Source: Motacilla alba alba (lineage: Eukaryota; Chordata; Aves; Passeriformes; Motacillidae). Taken from it: 64,000 bases of DNA. The position numbers and the translations under genes were made by a program. This document shows, one piece after another, positions 26,191-39,901 of the stretch (positions are counted from its first letter, which is position 1; every line of letters starts with the position of its first letter). Location: positions 50,533,016 to 50,597,015 of the forward strand of contig NC_052019.1 in assembly GCF_015832195.1 (NCBI RefSeq), written 5' to 3'. The notes beneath the pieces are model-generated. The model searched no databases and was not told the DNA's origin. It saw only the letters and a program-made list of their open reading frames with translations.

Positions 26191-29100
26191 TTGTGTTGTT
26201 TCCTGAGAGCCTCTTATGTTTTGCAGCAGTTATCCCTTAACTGGGAGTTCATGTGTGTGCATTTCCATCCAGGTGTGTGTCACTGAGACAGTGTTTTATA
26301 TTCACAGCAGGAAAGTGAGCACTGGGAGAGACAAGTAGAAGAGTTTGTGGCCACAAATGCTAATTGCTGAAAAGTGGCACTGTTCTTTGCAGTGCCTTGT
26401 GACGTACAGCAGAACTGCATTTGGGTGGCAATGAGAGGAAGAGTGGGGAGGGGGAGGCAGGTTTGTGTAAAGAAGGAGCACAGCCCAAAATGAATGAGGG
26501 CTGCTCATCCTTCACTTTGGAGAGCCATTGGGTATGGTCTGGCCATGCAGGCCTGTCCTCCAAAAGTACAGGATAAAGCACCCTGCAATTGTCAGCACTT
26601 GGTCCCCTACATCTCTGTCTCTCTTAACATACATTTTACCCCCAGTCTACTGGTGGGTGGTCGAGTCACTCTCGCAAAGTGTGAGACATAGGTTACAACC
26701 TCCTGTTGAAGGACTGATTTGCATTTGGATTCGTGCTTTCCTGGGAAGTACACTGACTGCTAGATTATTAGATAGCCTTATTTTTACATTTCTTACCAGT
26801 TCATTTCCACAGCGCAGAAACCCATGTCAAGGAGCACAGGTCTTGCAGAACTGCTCTTTTGGAGGCCTGACTTTTCTACAGGACCTACCCCTATACTTTT
26901 CTTTTCTAGTCCACTTCCACTGATGCCAGTGTAAGTGAGGGCAGAGCATGCTCCAAAGGGAATCCATTTGCTGTACGATTCAGTTCAGGCAAGGATGATC
27001 TGTGGGATTGGAGAGCAGTCAAACTTCTAGTTCCTCCATGAAATATTACAATAGGAGATTTTCTACAAGAGCTCTGACATGAACTCTGCCAGCTTCTCTA
27101 CAGCTGGCTTTCTGTGGCAAAGACAGCTCTGGAATTCTGGTTTAGCTAACCAAAAGTGCAAGTCAACCTGTGAGCTATGGGCCTCCAGTTCGAGCTCCTC
27201 TTTCAGGTGGGAAAAGAAGCCAAACAGCTTCTGATGGCCACATAGCAGGTGCTGTGGTTTTCATTTAATAAAGCCATGATCTGTGTTTGAATTTGAGACA
27301 CTGTGGAATAAAGTCCTCCATCTGCTGCTACCAGTCCATCTCAGAAGTTTATTCTCTGGCTCAACTTCCCAGCTGTGCATAAAGCAAAGCCGTAATGGGG
27401 CTGGAGACATCCAGCATCTGCACATACACCCTGCAAGCAGAAAGCTGGATATATGTGTAATTAAGGAAGTGTTTCCACAGCAGGAACAACAATTCTCCTT
27501 ATTGGCAGCAGAAGCAGAATAAGAACAACTGAAAAAAACACCATGGTGGTTTGCATTTGCTGTCTCATTCTCAGTATGTTTTGCAGTCTCTTCAGAGCTG
27601 TAATTTCAGTTGCTTTGGAGATCACTTCTTTTTCCTTTTATTTTCAATCTTAAATGTGTATGAAATATCTTTCCTGTAAATAGTACATAAGGACAGCATC
27701 CTCTTCAGCAGACAGTTGCTGGGATGAAACCAGATCCAAAATCAAATAACATTCTTCAAAGAGACACTCAAGTCTCATGGTACCTAAAATTGTTGTTGGC
27801 TCGTATGAAAACTGCTAGAGTTTTCTCAGTCTCACTTAGACATCTTGTACTGTGTCAAATTTGGTAGTTAGTTAGTTTGTTTGTTTTACAAATGCCTTAT
27901 TACTGGAATGTGTGTGTTACAATCCAGGTGAAACTGGGGAGCTGAGATTTCACTGTGGCTGTTGGAGGTGATGCCAGCTCAGCAGGGACTGCTGCAAGGT
28001 GAGCCATGCCACTGGGACCAGTCGGCACAGCTGCAGAGAGCACCAGCCACAGTCTAGAGTGGATAGGGAACCAGATGGAAAGCAATCCTGCTGTGTCAAC
28101 CAGGCATGGGGAAGGCACGGGGTGCAATGTTCTCGCCTTCCAAAATTAAAAATTGCCTTTCATCAAGACAAGTCTCTTGCTGCTCCCAGATGTTTGCATC
28201 TTGTTTCTTGTGGAAAATGGCACTGGTAGGCTTTGCCTGTGTCTGGAGGGTAAAAGACTTGCTGGTTTTGGCAGGTGCTCCTTGCTCTGAAGGCGACCCT
28301 AGGGCAGGTTGGTGCAGAGAAGACGATGAGAAACTGGGATCCAGAACTCAGACCCTGCTGACTTAGCTCTTGAGATTGCCAGATGTGCAGGGAACAACTC
28401 TTATGATCAAGAGGGCAGCATCTAGATGAGATCATATTCCTTTTCCATATTTCCTTAGGTTTCTTTCAGAGCAGATGTGTTTCTGCTCTACCAGTTTCTA
28501 AAACAGTCACGCATATGCAAGTGTGCCAAGAGATTTGAGTGTCTAGGAATGCTGGTAGCTTGGTATGGCTAAATTTGTATCAGCAATTAGCTTCTGTAAT
28601 AGGTTTTCCTGCGTGTGTAATCGCTTGTGTGATTTATGTTCCCTGTGATCATTTAGTCTGCACAGAAGCCTGGCCTGGCTCTGCAAGTCTTAGTCTCTGT
28701 GTGTGCTGCTGCTGTAAACACCCTGTGGCAGCACAGGTCTGGCTGCAGCTCCCAGGTAGAGCTGAGGTGTTAATGCAGTTTTTGGCTCTTGCTGATGGTC
28801 TTGCTTTTCATGTTGGGTGGCATGTGGCAGGTTCCTTCTGTTAATTAGAACAAATGTGCCAATTATGTTAATGTATCTCCTGATACCAATCAGTGAATGA
28901 TTAGAGACAACACATCTGTCTCTCACCAGGGAGCAGGATGACAGAAAAGACACTAAAAGGTATGTTGTTTTAAATTAGGGACACCTTGGATCGTGCCTTC
29001 CCCTGCTGGCCACAGGGACGGTTCAGTCTCCTGCAGGCTCACTTGCCAGCCCATTAGCAGCCCTGGATGTGCAGCTCCAGTGCAGCTGGCAGGATTCGTG

Positions 29101-30630
29101 TGCCTCATGGAACTGCAAGTTGCATCCAGAGTGTTAAGGAGCTCTGACCAAAAGGTAGCTGGCTCCAGGTGTGCTCCATCTTCTCATCATCTGCAGATTC
29201 TCTTGGTCAGGTTTTCATTCACCACTCTCACACCTCAACTGAGTGGCCTTTTCTTGCTAGTCAGTTTGCAAACATATAACAAAAATACCTTCTTGTGTAG
29301 AAAACCAGCAAGAAGAAAAAGGATTTTGTGTCTATTTTGTTCCAGGGGTTTAGTATAGGAGAAAAAACTCATGTATGTTGTTGTAATCGTAATTTTCCAT
29401 AGCTGTCATCCCCCAGAGGGTACACTTACCACATCCTTCATGGCATAATTTTTGCCAATTAAATGATTGATGTTATGATAAGGAAAAAATTGATCCCATG
29501 CTTTTTCTACATATAAGCATGACCATCAGTACATTTATCAATAACAGCTGGAGGGATGTGCCTGATTTAATTGAATACATAGAGCTAGGTGCATGTTCAG
29601 GAATTGTTCTGATTATAGCCAGTAAATATACACCCTTAATATTTAGGCAAAAGCAAACATCTACTCTAGAATATCTCAAGAGAGATGAAAAATGGAGGCA
29701 AGAGGATGTGATTTGGTATGACCTTGAAGTCAGGCTTTTGTGCACTATGAAAAGCCCATTTATATCCTGTTGGTCCTCTGTCCACTTGCCTGCAGGTGTA
29801 CAGGTCTCTGGCACATAAGTGTCCAGTGCCTTAGCTGCCAGTAACTATTATTCAGGCTGCAGAATTAAATTCAGGATAAGTTTCTGCACTGACTGGATTA
29901 ACAGCCTATTTCAGCAAGGGGGCTGCACCTTGGGGAATGACATGGCATCAAAAGAGATCGTTGCTTTTAACTTCTGTGGTAACAGTTTGCATACTTGTCA
30001 CTCATAAATCAAGCTGTCTCATTCTGCTTGCTTCTCTGCTGTATTTGACACCTGATCTCTTCCTACTTACGTGACAGAACAACCCTACTCCCACCTACTC
30101 TGCTTACCTCAAAAAAAAATAATCTGAGGTTTGGAGGTGCTGAGCACTGCAGTCACCTGCACCATAAAAAATAGGTCCAACAGTAATTGAAAATAAGTAC
30201 CAGCAACAGTCTCACATATTGTAGTGTGTTTAATTAGTCCAAATTTCTACAAGGACTGAGGGAGAAAATACAACCACTAGAGGGGTGTTCTTTTTTTTTT
30301 TTGCGTTGTTCTACTGATGGCTAAAATATGTATGAAAGGAGACTCCCACTGCTTGTCAAATCATCCATCAGTTCCTTCCTTCAGATTTGACATTAGAGTT
30401 TGCAACATTAACAGACACCATAAAAACCTGGATGCCAGAAGACTGGCATTTAGATATGCACACACAGTACTGAGGTACTGGCAGAAAAAAAAGGTATCCT
30501 GTTGTTCTTCAAACTTTTACTGTTAGTAAATTCTGTGACACATTAGATGAAAAAGGATCTTTTTCCTAAGAGATTTGGTGTAGAGCCAGAGGCAATATAC
30601 TGAATTATACTGAGCTGCTTCATTTTGGGA

Positions 30631-30647
30631 TTTTTTTTTTTTTTTTT
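30631..30647 (+). repeat. Poly-T run, 17 bases
   Basis: An uninterrupted run of 17 T residues lies in the intron. No adjacent retroposed gene body is visible, so it is a simple homopolymer and not clearly the tail of a minus-strand insertion. Confidence 0.85.
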
Positions 30648-32430
30648 GTATTGGCAACTTCTCTTTTCATATTATCTTTGGTGGTTTTGCAGGGATGATA
30701 GGGAATTCAATGCTTACAGCTTTAATTTTGTCTACTCATTTGAGACCCAGATTGAATATGTATGTGTGTTTTTGCAGAGAGAGAAAATGTTGCAGAGTAG
30801 TGGAAAAAAGAACCATGTGCTTGGGCATGAAGCCTTGAGGGTACCAAAGGCTGCTAGAGTATATTCTTGAATCAGCATACCAGAAATATTTTAAACTGAG
30901 CCTTAGACCATGTAGACTGTAGTCCTGTCCTTACTGCTGTCCTGGTGTCCTCAGTATGCAAAGCAGAGGAAGAGTACAGGCAGATTTGAAGTGGGATGTA
31001 CACAGCTCTGGTAGTGTGTATAGCATCTTTTACAGCCCTGGCATAGCCATCCCAGAAATAAACAGTGACATTAAAACCAAAGAAATGCATGGGTTTTGTG
31101 TGAGAGGCAGCAGTTAATGGCAGCATACCACTGATGGAGATAAGCTTCTGGCTTGTTTTGCAGGCTAGAATTCATGCAGACTCGGCCTGCAGGTGAGGAA
31201 GGACCTAAATATTGCCATTGACTGAAGAGGAATCTGTCCGTCTTGATTAAACCTGAAACCTCTTAGGATTCAAGAAAGGCAGAAAAAACAAGTTTAGCCA
31301 TTCTGTCAAGGAAAAACAGATTATTGACTAAGAGCTTGTATCTTCCACGGTGAAACATGATTGTGATGGTGACAGAAATACAGCCTCCAAAGTTTTATGT
31401 CTTTTTTTTTCCTCCTCTGTTCCTTGCAGACACACGTATCCATTTCCAGAGCCCTTGTTGCACAACTGTCTTTCAGCTCTGCAGTATTGACAGCTGTGAG
31501 GCTGCAACATCCCACAGTGATGTGCTGTGAAAGAGAGGGGTTTAAATCAAGCTTTCCTTGGAGCTGTGGCTCTACATTCACTAAAGGTGTAAATCTTTGG
31601 AAGCAGCTCATACCTGAAGTGCATCCACCCAAACTGGAGTAGGGAGCTGGAGCTGCTTAAGGCAGGGCTAAAGGTGGGGAGTGGGTGGTGGGCACCTGTA
31701 ATCCAAACCCACATCTGCCAGCACTGCTCTTGCACCATTGACTGGCTTTGTCTGGGAGTGAATTGAGCCCTCTTTGTTGAAGACACATTGTTTTTCATTG
31801 TTTTTTCTCGCCATGGTTTGGAGCAGTCTGTACAGCTGTCTCAGGTGGCTTTTGGGGTATGTCAATGCTTGGGTAGTTCCTCAAATGTCTTTAGAAAAGG
31901 AGGCCTTGTGAGGGAAGGACTTGGCAGCTAGCACCTCAGGAGTCCAGTGGGTTGATTGTGGTTATGTTTTTCTTCCTTTAATTAAATTCTGGGCACAGGC
32001 TGAAGTTATCCAGTCGCGTGAAGGCCCAGCTTTGATCCATCCAGGGCCCCAGTCCTGTCCTTCAGCACACTCAGTTCAAATGAAAATGAGCTACTAGATT
32101 TGTAGCCAAATTATATTAGAGTGGCTCACAGCAGTCAGCTGGGATATAACAGGGTGTTTTCTAAGGAAGGCAATAAAGAGAATATTGTCTAGATTAAAAA
32201 CCTCATATTAAAAATATTTTTCCGTGCAACCAAGGAAATCATGCTTTATTAAAGTAAAATATAGCTTACACAAATAAAGAGGAAAAATAAGCAGCGATGT
32301 CCTCGTGATTTCCTATTTCCTTGGTAACTGACTCTATTTTGTTTCATTCTCCTTGAAGCCAGACAATGTGCATGTGAGTGCAAATGTACTTAAAAATATT
32401 GGGGTTTGTGATTTGTTAGTGCTACAGTAT

Positions 32431-32508
32431 AGAGTCTCATGGTAGAGAGTCTCATGGTTTTAGATCCAGGTCAGGTTACTGCATTACTATAAGGTTACTG
32501 CATTACTA
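32431..32508 (+). repeat. Two adjacent short tandem duplications
   Basis: agagtctcatggt occurs at 32431-32443 and 32446-32458 (period 15). aggttactgcattacta occurs at 32473-32489 and 32492-32508 (period 19). Both pairs are perfect, so they look like recent small tandem duplications within 80 bases, perhaps from replication slippage. Confidence 0.85.
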
Positions 32509-32971
32509 ACTGCCTGATTAGGCAAGATATGGAAAACAATGGGTGAGATCTCTGCTGATTTTGGGTTTCTGGTGTTGTAGGAGAATTTTCTGTTTGCAGA
32601 TATGCTCCTAAGATATCACCCTTTCTTTCTGCCTTGCTTCTGACTCTGAAAGCACAGACCAGCTTTTTCCTGTGCAGTACCTGGCAGCCTTTGAAAATGC
32701 ATTGATGCTTTCAAGGCAAGGCAAGACAGCTGTTGGGTGGGCGGGTGGGTAGGATGAAAGGGGACTGGAAGGAAAGGGTAGGCACGAAGAGTGCTCTCCT
32801 GTTTTTCTGCCTGGTGTTTTGTTTCAATTGGTGACATTCATCAGGTGAGTCCTTCGTCACGTGCCTTGGCTCGTAGTGTTTTCTGGGATGAGCAAGGCAA
32901 TCACAGATACTGTGTCTGTCCATATTGGTGTGATTTGTTGTTGACTCACTGCCTCCCCTCTGGCCCTTTGA

Positions 32972-35255
<2,284 letters not shown>

Positions 35256-35423
35256 TGAATGGAGGCTGGTCCACCTGGACAGAGTGGTCTGTGTGTAACA
35301 GCCGCTGTGGGAGAGGCTTCCAGAAGCGCACAAGGACCTGCACCAACCCTGCCCCGCTCAACGGCGGTGCCTTCTGCGAGGGCCAGAGCGTCCAGAAAAT
35401 AGCTTGCACCACTCTGTGTCCAG
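35256..35423 (+). CDS. UNC5C: UNC5C exon: first thrombospondin type 1 repeat
   Basis: The exon is 168 bases, phase 1 at both ends, after acceptor gctttgcag. It encodes one complete TSP1 module of about 55 residues. The start [14 protein letters not shown] contains the W-x-x-W-x-x-W motif that is C-mannosylated in TSP1 domains, followed by [13 protein letters not shown], the alternating Arg strand that stacks with the tryptophans. Six cysteines are present (SVC, SRC, RTC, AFC, IAC, TLC), the full TSP1 complement. The module lies between Ig2 and the second TSP1 in the receptor stalk. The donor gttcag at 35424 departs from consensus gtragt at positions +3 to +6 and is weak. Because the exon is phase 1/1, skipping would remove exactly one TSP1 and keep the frame. 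Confidence 0.96.
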
Positions 35424-36639
35424 GTTCAGTACACATAAATACTTTGTCTGTCATCAGTCATTTCAGGAGGATGCTATTAGCTGCAAAAGCTTCCATTTCA
35501 TTATTAATAAATCCAACATTTCAGGGAATTAATATTCAGTTGTAGTGCATAAGTGGATAAAATAGTGAGCACATCATATCAAGCAGCACGAGTTCCAGCC
35601 CTTCTTTGGCACACTGCTTGCACTGTGGTCTCAGCTCCTACAATTCAGGAGATTTGGGGAGCATTCAGAGCTTCAAAACGTGGGAGATAAAGGTTGAAAG
35701 CTCTGGAAAAGAATTGGGGTTTGAATATAGAAAGCAACTGTGATGCAAATATATTTGCAATGTCTGTTCAGTCCAGCTGTCTCAGCAAGTAAAGCATCTG
35801 GGATGTGGGTATTAAATTTGAGGCAGATGTTTACCTGATATATACAATCGTCACATACAAAGGCATTTTTATTGGAAAGAGATGTGTATCCATACTTTTG
35901 GAAGTTATTTAAATGTAAACTTCTGAAAAATGCAAAATTGTTTCAGGACATGCAATGTAGTTGGTGACTTCTTGAGATAAAATTCTGCCATCTGTCCTAC
36001 TGTCCAGTGCTCTCCTACTACTGACCCACTCAAATTGATGGCAGTAAGGCCATCTTCAGCTTGTGAAGTTTGGTAATCCAGCTCTCTCACTGGAACAATT
36101 TTATACATTATGCTTCGGCTGTTCATTTTAGTGCTTTTGAAAATAATTTGCAGGATTTTGAAAGGTGCTAAACACATTCATGGTTCTGCTTATGTGAAAT
36201 AAATTGGTGCCTCTAGAGATTTCTTTTAATAGAGAATATTTAACATTAAATATCTTCCTATTAAAGTAGAACTTCTGGAAAAGTCTAACCTCTGCGTTAA
36301 AAATGCCATCCCCCTGCCACAAAATTAAATCACCGATTCCTCACTTGTTGCTTGTACACTTTGAACACAGATAAACTGGTTAGAAGTTTATATAAAGGGC
36401 AGGAAAGACCAGAAATGGGACCAGGGCAGAGAGGAAGAAGATGTGGGGGGTGAATGTGCATTTGCAAGCCAGAAGTAGAAGAGCAGGCTGATGGTCCTTC
36501 TGCCTTGGAAGGGCTCTTGGATGGTTCTTCTCCAGGAAGGGCTGGGAGCTGCGGGCTGGCTTGTGCTGGCAGGTGCATCGCTCTGCCTTGGTCTCACTGT
36601 TGTGTACCCCTAACAAGTTGTGTCCTCTCCTTGTCTCAG
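35424..36639 (+). other. UNC5C: 1.2 kb intron between the two TSP1 exons
   Basis: The intron runs from the weak donor gttcag to acceptor ccttgtctcag. The first part is AT-rich and the 3' part (from about 36400) is GC-richer. No repeats or other features were recognised. Open frames reading antisense across its 3' end and the next exon (for example 36380-36892) are shadows. Confidence 0.8.
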
Positions 36640-36804
36640 TGGATGGCAAGTGGACATCCTGGAGCAAGTGGTCCACCTGTGGCACGGAGTGCACCCACTG
36701 GCGCCGCAGAGAGTGCACGGCCCCAGCTCCCAAGAATGGGGGGAAGGACTGTGAGGGGCTGGTGCTGCAGTCCAAGAACTGCACAGATGGGCTCTGCATG
36801 CAGG
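36640..36804 (+). CDS. UNC5C: UNC5C exon: second thrombospondin type 1 repeat
   Basis: The exon is 165 bases, phase 1 at both ends. It follows the strong acceptor ccttgtctcag and precedes the consensus donor gtaagt at 36805. It encodes [18 protein letters not shown], then HWRRREC, KNGGKDC and [10 protein letters not shown]. The W-x-x-W-x-x-W motif and six cysteines mark a complete TSP1 module. NCT in the last strand is an N-glycosylation sequon. The final G forms either alanine (GCT) when joined to the transmembrane exon or glycine (GGT) when joined to the 57-base cassette exon at 50168. The following intron is the largest in the window, 13.4 kb, separating ectodomain and membrane coding parts. 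Confidence 0.97.
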
Positions 36805-38695
36805 GTAAGTACTCTCCCCAGGATCTGGGATGTGTGTGGCAAACCCTGAAATAACTGCAGATCAACATCAATGACCTAAACTCACTAACCATTTGTAGGA
36901 GAAATGAGTTAGGGACCAGTTCTCAACTAGTCTGGACACCCCACTCCTCTTGTCTGGAATATGAAACTGTGAAGAATTAGAAAGAGTCATAACAGAGCCT
37001 TCTACTGCCTGCCCTCCCCACCAAGCAGCCTTCCTCTCAGAATCTGGCTCAGAATCTGTCCAGAGAAGCTTGGCAGTGGCTCTTATAGCACTGCAAATGG
37101 AAAAATAGAGCATTTAGAGCAAAGCCAGCATTTCCAAAAGAGTAAACTTGGCCAAGCAGATCAGCTTCTGGCTTCTTACTGTCAGGAATGGTGAGTGTAT
37201 GTGTTTCTATTTATAATAGTTACGCTCCTTTTTCAATTTCGGGTGACCTGTGGTAGAAAGAGGTACACTGTATCAATGCAGTGCTGATGCAAATTTCCTA
37301 TCTGGTTGCCAGCATGCTGCAGCCTCATGAAGATCAGCTCTAGCCCTGGAGTCTATTCCACCTGTGCCTATTCACACAGAGGTCCTGCCTTTCTCACTGA
37401 TAGAAAGAGAAGCAAAGAAAAGCAGGTTTTTAAGTATAATTCTGACATACACTGATGAACAATTACTCAGCTCTACATTTCATCCCTTCTCAAAAATGAG
37501 GTCTTCTCTGCTCTGCTGGTGCATCAAAACTCCCTTTCACGTTTCATTAGTGAGCCAGAATCCTCACACACAGCTCTTTCCTATTCCTTCATCCCGTCTC
37601 TCTGCAGTACTTCTCTGTCAAGTTTCAGCTCTCTGTTGTCCAAAGAGCTGTGGCTGTACCCATCCAGTACCTCTGTGTCCAGATCATAAAATGCTTTGAG
37701 TTCTGTCATAAAAAAAGGAGTAAAGAATCCTTATTCTCTGAGGCAGGTTACTTTTGACTGAAATACTCATCATGAGAGAAAATGACGCTACCAGCTAACA
37801 AATTGGTCTGCTCTTTGAATAAGAGCTATATAGGATAGCTACTCTGTTGGTAGTGATCTCTGAGCTGCCCTATGGCACAGCATGACCATTTACTTTGAGG
37901 TTTCTCAGATTTACAAATATCTCTCTCAATGTGGCTCACACAAGCATTTCCACCATGTTAAAAGCTATTAGTCAATGTCAGTGGTCTATAAAGCTGTAAT
38001 CCCTCAAGACACTTGTTTTTATGGTGAAATTGGAAAGGTAACATTCAGAACTCCTCTCCTTTTCATTTCTAAGGATAGGGAAAAAAATCCAGCTACATGT
38101 TACTATAAAACATCTTGGTGACTTTTATTGTAGGGAAGCTAATGCACCCCTAGTTCCAGCAGTGTTAATAAGTCATTATGGCAAATTAGGAGGAAAAGAT
38201 GCATTTCCCAACACAGAGGAGCTCTTCACTATCAGATTATATTTAGACAGGTGTATGTCATCTTTGTGTGTGGGCATAAAGAGAGCCATTTAAGCAGAAG
38301 TCTTGTGGAAAAGTAGATATAATAGTACAGCAGAATAAAAGCCCTGTAGGGATCTCATTTATCTGTTGATGGTATATTGCATTTTATTTGTGAAAGTGGA
38401 TGCTGAGTATAAAGCAGAGGTCTTCAGCAGGAGAGAGGGTGAAACTGTTGTGAATCCTATTCTGCTTCATATATATGTATATAAAAAATGGTAATGAAAA
38501 ATATGCAGTCACATAATGACCTGCTTAGCTCCAGGGGCCATGATAATCCTTCAGTGCTGGAATTTAATGGCAGTGTTTTAATGGTGCCTTTATACTCGCA
38601 GGGTTTCATATACCTGTAAAACTTCCAGTCCTGCTCCCTGATCCATCACTGCTGAGAAGATTGATTTGCTGTACTCTGTGGTAGTGTGCCTGCTG

Positions 38696-38722
<27 letters not shown>
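38696..38722 (+). repeat. CT dinucleotide microsatellite
   Basis: About 27 bases of uninterrupted CT/TC repeat are followed by tccctcc and att-rich sequence. It is a typical length-variable simple repeat. Confidence 0.95.
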
Positions 38723-38726
<4 letters not shown>

Positions 38727-39868
38727 CTTATTTATTTATCTTTCTCAGTTTATGCAAAATCAATCTGAACACTTACATTTTTGGTTGTGTGGATTTAGAT
38801 TCTTAGAAAATCTGCCTGCTGAGCCAGGAAGATGCACAGCATTTCTTTAATTCCTAAAACAACATGCCTCTTTCCACATTATTTGAGGCTTTGGGGGGTC
38901 TGGTCTGGAACTGACAATTCTCTTAGCCTGGGCACCTGTAGGTTCACAACAGTCTTTTCCAGTGGATTCATGCCAATGGGTCTGGCATGGCACATGAGGC
39001 GTGGAGGAAGCTTCAGCCACCTTTTCTCTGTGGCCACAGCTCTTTGGGAGATCTGTTGGCCAGCTGTTTACCTGCACCATAGTCAAATCCTGTTTCTAGG
39101 TGCCCTGGTGTTGCCTCCTTGCTGCCAGTTTTTAGGGAGAGCCTGAAGGTTGACACTTTGGGTGAAGTTGAGGTCAAAGAATTAGTAGGTAGATACTCTG
39201 CCGGGAGTCACTAGCCTGTTGCTCTGACAAAAACTCACTTGTAAATATATATCTCTATATAGCTCCGTGTAAAAGATATCCTGGAAAATGCTGGACTGAA
39301 TGAGTCTCATTTACAAGCCCTTTCTCTTTCAGTCTATTATTCACTTCAGTAGCATCAGCTGGATAAATCAATAAGCTCTTTCATCAGACTGCCCCTGCTC
39401 CAGCAAAGAGCACAAGTCTGCACCACTATTGATTTCTGTGGGGATAAAAACAGTGGAGCTTTCTCCATCCCTTGTAATTACAGTATTTTACACCCAAAGG
39501 TGTAGTTTGTGCTTACCACTAACTGTGGCATTTCTCATGCAGCTCTGTTGCATTTATTCAGACTAATCATCTTGCTGGTACGCACATACTCTCCCGTATC
39601 CAGTAGTTTGTGTTTTTCTGTTAACATGAAGAGATGAACAGCTATTAAACTAGAGAGCCCACAGAGAGCCAGAAGGTTGAATTGAAAAGGAAAAGCAGAT
39701 GTAGTGAAAATTTAGGGCAGTCATTGCTATTTTAAGTTTTCAAGTACACAATATTGTCTAGCAGTTCCCATTATACCAATTTCATAATTCCCATAATAGC
39801 ATTAATAAGATCTTCTGGAACAAAATCTGCTGTAGGTGTAAGAAGAATTGGCTGGTTACCACCCACGC

Positions 39869-39901
39869 TAGTTGCATTATTGCATCCGTAGTTGCATTAT
39901 T
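39869..39901 (+). repeat. 13-base direct repeat, period 20
   Basis: tagttgcattatt occurs at 39869-39881 and 39889-39901. It is a small local duplication with no visible function. Confidence 0.8.

Noticed and set aside
36380..36892. A 170-codon antisense open frame across the second TSP1 exon
   Set aside because: It overlaps a secure exon on the other strand, has no recognisable domain and reflects the GC-rich coding sequence.
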